From an uncultured Roseobacter sp. (GTDB lineage: Bacteria > Pseudomonadota > Alphaproteobacteria > Rhodobacterales > Rhodobacteraceae), in contig NZ_CANLQB010000002.1 of assembly GCF_947493125.1 (NCBI RefSeq), positions 476,295-540,294 of the forward strand: a DNA stretch of 64,000 bases. The letters are read 5' to 3'. A model generated the notes under the pieces. That model had not been told where the DNA came from and did not search any database. It was given only the letters and a program-made list of their open reading frames with translations. This document shows positions 59,931-64,000 of this stretch, one piece after another. Position numbers and translations under genes: made by a program. The stretch's first letter is position 1; every line of letters begins with the position of its first letter.

Positions 59931-60605
59931 TTAAATCTGGTGCAGGTCCGCCATGACCTGCAGCGCCTCGCGGTCGAGCACACGGACACCGCCGCGGGAC
60001 GCCTCGATCACACCCGCCCGTTTCCACAAAGACAGGGTCTTTGACACCGCCTCGCGCGTTGCACCGACAAACTCGGCCAGTTCGGACTGCGACAGCGGCA
60101 GGGTCGACAGCTGCTTGGAGCCGTCGACCGTCAGGTAAAGGATCTTGCGGGCGAGGCGGGCCGGCATGGACAGGAACACCTGTTCGTTCAACTGGCTGCT
60201 CATCCAACGCATCCGCTCGCCCGCCAGCTGGATCATGTCGATCCCGAGATCCGGCGCCTTGCGGATCGCCCGGAGCATATCGGCGTTCTTGACGCCCCGC
60301 AGGAGGGTGGACTCCAGAGCGGTGACCGTGGCGGTCCGGGTGCCCGGGTCGAAGAGTGCGATCTCACCGAAGAGCGCACCGGGCCGCATCACATCGAGAG
60401 ACAGCTTGCGCCCCTCCCGCGACAGCACGCTGAATTCCAGCGAGCCCGAGACGATGACGTAGAGCGTGTCACCGATGTCGCCCTGCTCAAAGAGCACCTC
60501 GCCCTCGTCCAGAGAGACTTCGGTTGCGACAGAGGCCATGAGCTCCGAGAGGTCCTTGGACGCATGCGCCAGGAACCCGCTTTTTGGCAATGTAACTGTG
60601 TCCAT
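59931..60605 (-). CDS. Crp/Fnr-family transcriptional regulator (CRP-like, no Fe-S cysteines)
   Basis: A 224-residue regulator with a cyclic-nucleotide-binding-type beta barrel (GEVLFEQGDIGDTLYVIVSGSLEF, GALFGEIALFDPGTRTATVTALE) and a C-terminal helix-turn-helix (LPLSQSELAEFVGATREAVSKTLSLWKRAGVIEASRGGVRVLD). The barrel keeps the FGE-x8-RTAT phosphate-cassette pattern. There is no N-terminal cysteine cluster, so it is not an oxygen-sensing FNR. The recognition helix has Arg-Glu-x2-Ser, compatible with TGTGA half-sites. A TGTGA-N6-TCACA sequence lies nearby. The ligand is unknown. Confidence 0.9.
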   Translation of the reverse strand: MDTVTLPKSGFLAHASKDLSELMASVATEVSLDEGEVLFEQGDIGDTLYVIVSGSLEFSVLSREGRKLSLDVMRPGALFGEIALFDPGTRTATVTALESTLLRGVKNADMLRAIRKAPDLGIDMIQLAGERMRWMSSQLNEQVFLSMPARLARKILYLTVDGSKQLSTLPLSQSELAEFVGATREAVSKTLSLWKRAGVIEASRGGVRVLDREALQVMADLHQI

Positions 60606-60734
60606 CTCGTTGTCCCTCTTTCTGGTCGCGCCCGACCTCTGGAAGCGGCAGCCTACTGTGCCAGGTGCAGCCTTTCAATCGCGGCGTGTGGCCCGCGCGA
60701 TCACCCGGTACCAGAGATTGACGACCAGCGTATG

Positions 60735-61097
60735 TCAGCTGCGATGAAAGCCGCCGATCCGGCTCTCGAAGGTGGCTCCGAAGTCGGCGAGGGCGGCGCG
60801 CGATGTGGCGTCCGCCGGCCCGTAGACGGTGAACCGTGCGGGCGCGAACACCGCCAGGAAGCGCTCCGCGAAATGCTCTCCGAAGTTTTTCAGATGCAGC
60901 ATCAGCGCGTCATTGTCGGCATAGCGCTCCACAACGGTGCAGCGGGCCCCGTCCTCCGACAGGTAGTATTCATAGGTCAACGCGCTTGGTTCATTGGCCT
61001 GGGTGGCCGCAACCATTTCGTCGATCAATGGCTGCACGGCATCCGACTGGCCGTCCTGGATGGTCATCTCCAGGACCCACTCAATGTGATCTTGCAC
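60735..61097 (-). CDS. Antibiotic biosynthesis monooxygenase (ABM)-like domain protein
   Basis: A protein of about 120 residues with a ferredoxin-like ABM fold: EWVLEMTIQDGQSDAVQPLIDEMVAATQANEPSALTYEYYLSEDGARCTVVERYADNDALMLHLKNFGEHFAERFLAVF. The family includes small monooxygenases, heme-degrading enzymes and stress proteins. No heme ligand is obvious. I chose GTG 61097 (VQDHIEWVL), which has GGGAGAGGG upstream; ATG 61067 is a shorter alternative. It stands between the Crp/Fnr gene and mtaB on the same strand, each separated by 75 or more bases. Confidence 0.75.
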   Translation of the reverse strand: MQDHIEWVLEMTIQDGQSDAVQPLIDEMVAATQANEPSALTYEYYLSEDGARCTVVERYADNDALMLHLKNFGEHFAERFLAVFAPARFTVYGPADATSRAALADFGATFESRIGGFHRS

Positions 61098-61174
61098 TAT
61101 CCCTCTCCCACAAGGTGGCCTCAGAGTAGCGATCAAGCCGCGCTTTTGTCACGCAGATTCTGGGCCGCCGGCGC

Positions 61175-62428
61175 TCAGGCGGTCAGCGCCTCGTCGGTGC
61201 GCCCGCTGATCTGCGTGGTGACGAGGCGGCCTTCGATCTGCGGATCCCGGAAGATGACAGGGCAGAATTGTTCGGTTCGGCCCATGGTGGGGCTCTCCAT
61301 CAGGATGCGGTGGTGTTTGCCGATCTGATCGGAAAGATGCCGCTGAACCTGTGCGGCCCCTGCCGCACGCAGACGGGCGGCGCGCTCCTTGATCAGGGAC
61401 CCGTCGACCGCGGGCATACGCGCCGCCGGGGTCCCTTTGCGCGCGGAGTAGGGGAAGACGTGCAACCAGGTCAGATCGCAGTAGGCGACCAGCGCCAGCG
61501 CATTGTCAAACATCGCCTCCGTTTCGGTCGGAAACCCGGCGATGATATCGGCGCCGAAGGTCATCTCCGGTCTGAGGCGCCGGGCCTCTTCTGTGAACCG
61601 AATGGCATCTTCGCGCAGATGGCGGCGCTTCATGCGTTTGAGGATCAGATCGTCGCCATGCTGCAGCGACAGGTGCAGGTGTGGCATCAGGCGCGGTTCG
61701 GTGGCGATGGCCGCCATCAGGTTCTCATCGACTTCAATGCTGTCAATCGAGCTGATCCGCAGCCGGGGCAGATCCGGAACCAACCGCAGGATACGCATCA
61801 CCAGATCGCCGAGCTTTGGCCCGGCGGGCAGATCCGCGCCCCAGCTGGTCAGATCCACACCGGTGAGAACAACCTCGTTGTAGCCCCGGTCGACCAGTCG
61901 CTTGATCTGGTCGACGACCACGCCAGCAGGGACAGACCGCGAGTTGCCGCGCCCATAGGGGATGATGCAGAAGGTGCAGCGGTGATCACAGCCGTTTTGC
62001 ACCTGAACATAGGCGCGGCTGCGGGTGCCGAACCCGTCGATCAGGTGGCCCGCGGTCTCCTTGACGGACATGATGTCGTCGACCTGTACCGCTTCTGTTT
62101 CGCCGATGAAGTCCGCGGAGAGCCCGTGCCAGGTGTCGGCCTGCATCTTTTCGCTGTTGCCGATGACTGCGTCGACCTCGGGCATGCGGGCGAAGGTCTC
62201 TGGCTCGGTCTGGGCCGCGCAGCCGGTGACGATGAGACGGGCATCGGGGTGCGCGCGCCGAAGTTTGCGGATGTCCTGCCGTGCCTTGCGGACGGCCTCT
62301 GCGGTGACGGCGCAGGTGTTGACCACAACCGCATTGTCGAGACCCGCGTCGGCGGCGAGCTCCTTCATCGCCTCGGTCTCATAGGCATTCAGCCGGCAGC
62401 CCATCGTGGAGAACACCGGCGTGATCAT
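61175..62428 (-). CDS. mtaB: tRNA t6A37 methylthiotransferase
   Basis: A 417-residue radical-SAM enzyme that adds a methylthio group to N6-threonylcarbamoyladenosine at position 37 of tRNAs reading ANN codons, including tRNA-Lys. The UPF0004 N-domain has cysteines in [33 protein letters not shown] and LIVTGCAAQ. The radical-SAM cluster motif is CDHRCTFC in [46 protein letters not shown] follows. Its ATG overlaps the dapF stop (ATGA at 62425-62428). A tRNA-Lys(TTT) gene lies 1 kb away, presumably by chance. Confidence 0.95.
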   Translation of the reverse strand: MITPVFSTMGCRLNAYETEAMKELAADAGLDNAVVVNTCAVTAEAVRKARQDIRKLRRAHPDARLIVTGCAAQTEPETFARMPEVDAVIGNSEKMQADTWHGLSADFIGETEAVQVDDIMSVKETAGHLIDGFGTRSRAYVQVQNGCDHRCTFCIIPYGRGNSRSVPAGVVVDQIKRLVDRGYNEVVLTGVDLTSWGADLPAGPKLGDLVMRILRLVPDLPRLRISSIDSIEVDENLMAAIATEPRLMPHLHLSLQHGDDLILKRMKRRHLREDAIRFTEEARRLRPEMTFGADIIAGFPTETEAMFDNALALVAYCDLTWLHVFPYSARKGTPAARMPAVDGSLIKERAARLRAAGAAQVQRHLSDQIGKHHRILMESPTMGRTEQFCPVIFRDPQIEGRLVTTQISGRTDEALTA

Positions 62429-63267
62429 GTCAGGGAGGCCAGAAATGCGGGCGTCAGCGTTCCGCTGAACACATGGGTCGTGGGGCCGATCATCCAGACG
62501 CCGTCGTCGCGCCAGTCGACGGACAGGCTGCCGCCATCGAGGTCGATCCGCACCGCGCGGCCGGTGAGGCCAAGCCGGGCTGCCGCGACCGCCGCTGCGC
62601 AGCTCGAGGATCCTGAGGCCAGCGTGATGCCGACGCCGCGCTCCCAGACGCGCATGCGCATGCGATCTGGCCCGGTGATCTGAGCGATCTGGACGTTGGT
62701 GCGTTCCGGGAACAACGGGTGGTGCTCGTGGGCGGCGCCGAACTCAGCCAGGTCGATGGCCTCGACGTCCTCGACAAAGAAGGTGCAATGCGGGTTCCCC
62801 ATGCCGGTGGCGACAGGCGCGCCGTCGATGGGCAACGAGAGGGTGTCCATGGCGTCTGCGAGCGGGATATCCACCCAGTCGAGCTGAGGATGTCCCATGT
62901 TGACCGCGGTGAGCCCATGGCCTTCATCGCGGGCCGTCAGCACGCCACGGCCCGTCGTCAGCTGCAGTTCGGTTTCACCGGTCTCCTCCATCAGGTGGCG
63001 CGCGATGCAGCGGGTCGCATTTCCGCAGGCGTTCGCCTGTGAGCCGTCGGTGTTGAAAAAGGTCAGGCGCAGGGTGTCGGCCCCATGCGAGATGACGGCC
63101 AACTGGTCAAATCCGACGCCGCGATGGCGGTCGCCAAGCGCTCTGGCAAGTCCGGCGTCCACGTCGATCTGCTGCGCGCGCGCGTCGAGCACGACGAAAT
63201 CGTTTCCGAGCCCATGCATCTTCATGAAGGGCAGTCCGATATGCTCTGAACTCTGCATTGCGGCCAT
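62425..63267 (-). CDS. dapF: Diaminopimelate epimerase
   Basis: A 280-residue enzyme that converts LL- to meso-diaminopimelate for lysine and peptidoglycan. The two active-site cysteines are in [18 protein letters not shown] and [18 protein letters not shown]. The N-terminal signature [17 protein letters not shown] and GVGFDQLAV are present. Starts at ATG 63267 or 63258 are both possible; neither has a strong ribosome site, and the longer one is listed. It is coupled to mtaB by a 4-base overlap. Confidence 0.95.
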   Translation of the reverse strand: MAAMQSSEHIGLPFMKMHGLGNDFVVLDARAQQIDVDAGLARALGDRHRGVGFDQLAVISHGADTLRLTFFNTDGSQANACGNATRCIARHLMEETGETELQLTTGRGVLTARDEGHGLTAVNMGHPQLDWVDIPLADAMDTLSLPIDGAPVATGMGNPHCTFFVEDVEAIDLAEFGAAHEHHPLFPERTNVQIAQITGPDRMRMRVWERGVGITLASGSSSCAAAVAAARLGLTGRAVRIDLDGGSLSVDWRDDGVWMIGPTTHVFSGTLTPAFLASLT

Positions 63268-63324
63268 ATAGTCTGCTGCGGCAAAACTATCCAGAGCGCA
63301 CCGGCGAAAACGATGAATAAGGGC

Positions 63325-63353
63325 TTGACCCCCTGCCGCCTCCTTTCTAAGTA
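63325..63353 (+). promoter_or_regulatory. Sigma-70 promoter of tRNA-Lys
   Basis: TTGACC (63325-63330), 17-base spacer, TAAGTA (63348-63353), twelve bases before the tRNA 5' end. This is a good fit for a housekeeping promoter starting at about 63360. Confidence 0.65.
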
Positions 63354-63364
63354 GGCGCCCTAGT

Positions 63365-63440
63365 GGGCCGTTAGCTCAGTTGGTAGAGCAACTGACTTTT
63401 AATCAGTGGGTCGCAGGTTCGAATCCTGCACGGCTCACCA
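63365..63440 (+). tRNA. tRNA-Lys (anticodon TTT)
   Basis: A 76-base cloverleaf with acceptor arms GGGCCGT/ACGGCTC, D-arm GCTC-AGTTGGTAGA-GC, anticodon stem ACTGA/TCAGT around CTTTTAA (anticodon TTT), T-arm GCAGG-TTCGAAT-CCTGC and encoded CCA at 63438-63440. All stems pair with a single G-T wobble in the acceptor. The IS3-type transposase remnant begins right at its 3' end. Confidence 0.97.
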
Positions 63441-64000
63441 CTTTTCAGACATGTGTGGCGACTCGTGATGTCGGACCATTCGGGTCATGTTGATCAGCCC
63501 CACCTGAGTGGTCCGATTTGATTGTTGGTGCATGGCCGGCCTTGGGTCCATCTGGACGATGGTTTCTGGGGCCGGAGGGCGGTAGCCCAATGCGTTGTGT
63601 GGTCTTTTGGTGTTGTAGTGTTTCCTTCATTCTTCGATCAGGATTTGAGCTTCGCGCAGGCTGGAGAAGATCTCGCCATTCAAGAACTCATCTCGGAACC
63701 GGGCATTGAAGCTTTCGCAGTATCCGTTCCCCCAAGGTGAGCCCGGTTCGATATACGCGGTTTTTGCGCCGACGGCCTTAATCGTTTCCTGCACGGCTTG
63801 CGCTACGAACTCTGGGCCATTGTCTGACCGAATAAACGAAGGCACAGCCCGCAGGATGAACAGGTCACTCAGTGCATCGATGACGTGGCCTGAGTTCAGC
63901 TTTCTGTCAACGCGGATCGCCAGGCATTCTCGGCTGTATTCATCGATGATGTTCAGCGTCCGGAACGCTCTTCCGTCGTCAGTCCGGCAATGCACAAAGT
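63435..64000 (-). pseudogene. IS3-family transposase (OrfB), interrupted by a nonsense codon and cut by the window edge
   Basis: The visible reading frame encodes an IS3-type DDE transposase: FVHCRTDDGRAFRTLNIIDEYSRECLAI, SDNGPEFVAQAVQETI with the second catalytic Asp, and GSPWGNGYCESFNARFRDEFLNGE with the catalytic Glu. The first Asp lies just beyond the window edge. At 63627-63629 an in-frame TGA interrupts the sequence ILIEE-stop-RKHYNTKRPHNALGYRPPAPE, where intact relatives have Trp, so a single TGG-to-TGA change seems to have inactivated it. Without the stop the frame would end at 63435, inside the tRNA 3' end. An 8-base inverted pair, TCGGACCA (63471) and TGGTCCGA (63509), lies in this terminal part. 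Confidence 0.85.

Noticed and set aside
63445..63630. 61-codon minus-strand frame beginning at the transposase stop
   Set aside because: It is the shifted reading of the transposase C-terminal part; the true frame continues past the TGA as RKHYNTKRPHN.
63365..64000. Genomic island integrated at tRNA-Lys
   Set aside because: Only one IS3 transposase is seen; no integrase or attachment duplication is visible before the window ends.

Overview
The window reads as chromosomal DNA of a high-GC alphaproteobacterium of the order Rhodobacterales (Roseobacter/Rhodobacter group). Supporting signs are a petABC (fbcFBC) cytochrome bc1 operon with Rhodobacter-like proteins, PetP/PetR-type regulators, a TAXI-TRAP transporter, a rhizobial-type L-rhamnose cluster, a type II lumazine synthase, and a TTAA-N7-TTAA (CtrA-type) sequence. 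No replication origin, phage, conjugative or CRISPR locus is visible. The only mobile DNA is one damaged IS3-family transposase at the right edge.

Layout. 0-6.4 kb: end of a LysE/RhtB exporter, polyphosphate kinase 2, an HU protein, a purine-salvage pair (adenine deaminase, AMP nucleosidase), a VOC protein and a class II aldolase-like protein. 6.6-13.4 kb: a CoA-ester trio (acyl-CoA dehydrogenase, NDP-forming acyl-CoA ligase, CaiD-like hydratase), then glycosyltransferase, YeeZ-like and ExoD-like genes. 13.8-23 kb: GNAT, alpha/beta hydrolase, TAXI-TRAP transporter, a LysR / NTF2-like / aldo-keto reductase set, and a DMT exporter, separated by several empty gaps. 23.4-34 kb: a complete L-rhamnose uptake and catabolism locus, rhaI-rhaD diverging from rhaRSTPQ(U/M)K around an array of phased operator repeats. 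34.6-38 kb: a cobalamin riboswitch, a possible leader peptide, a DUF1636 protein and a BtuFCD-like ABC transporter. 38.3-42.7 kb: xseB-ispA-dxs (isoprenoid precursors) and the petPR regulators. 42.9-46 kb: ilvE, an NTF2-like protein and PhoD phosphatase behind a PHO box, followed by unexplained repeats. 46.2-49.6 kb: DUF6434 protein, cobO, DMT transporter, DM13 protein and a divergent TetR. 49.6-54.1 kb: aroC, and thiBPQ under a TPP riboswitch. 54.2-56.3 kb: ribH2 under an FMN riboswitch, a divergent PaiB-like flavoprotein, and a GST. 56.5-59.3 kb: petABC. 59.3-64 kb: a regulatory-looking gap, a tiny ORF, a Crp/Fnr regulator, an ABM-domain protein, mtaB-dapF, tRNA-Lys and the IS3 remnant.

A theme of the right half is cofactor economy. 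Three riboswitches of different class (cobalamin, TPP, FMN) occur within about 20 kb. They control corrinoid uptake, thiamin uptake and lumazine synthase, while cobO (corrinoid adenosylation) and dxs (a TPP enzyme supplying isoprenoids) lie nearby.

The most coherent system is the rhamnose locus: transporter, mutarotase, kinase, isomerase, a fused aldolase-dehydrogenase and a DeoR repressor, with operators that can be read directly. The least explained pieces are the repeat/hairpin block at 45.9-46.2 kb, the CtrA/CRP-like boxes plus stem-loop at 59.48-59.61 kb, and the riboswitch-linked leader ORF with DUF1636 at 34.8-35.2 kb.
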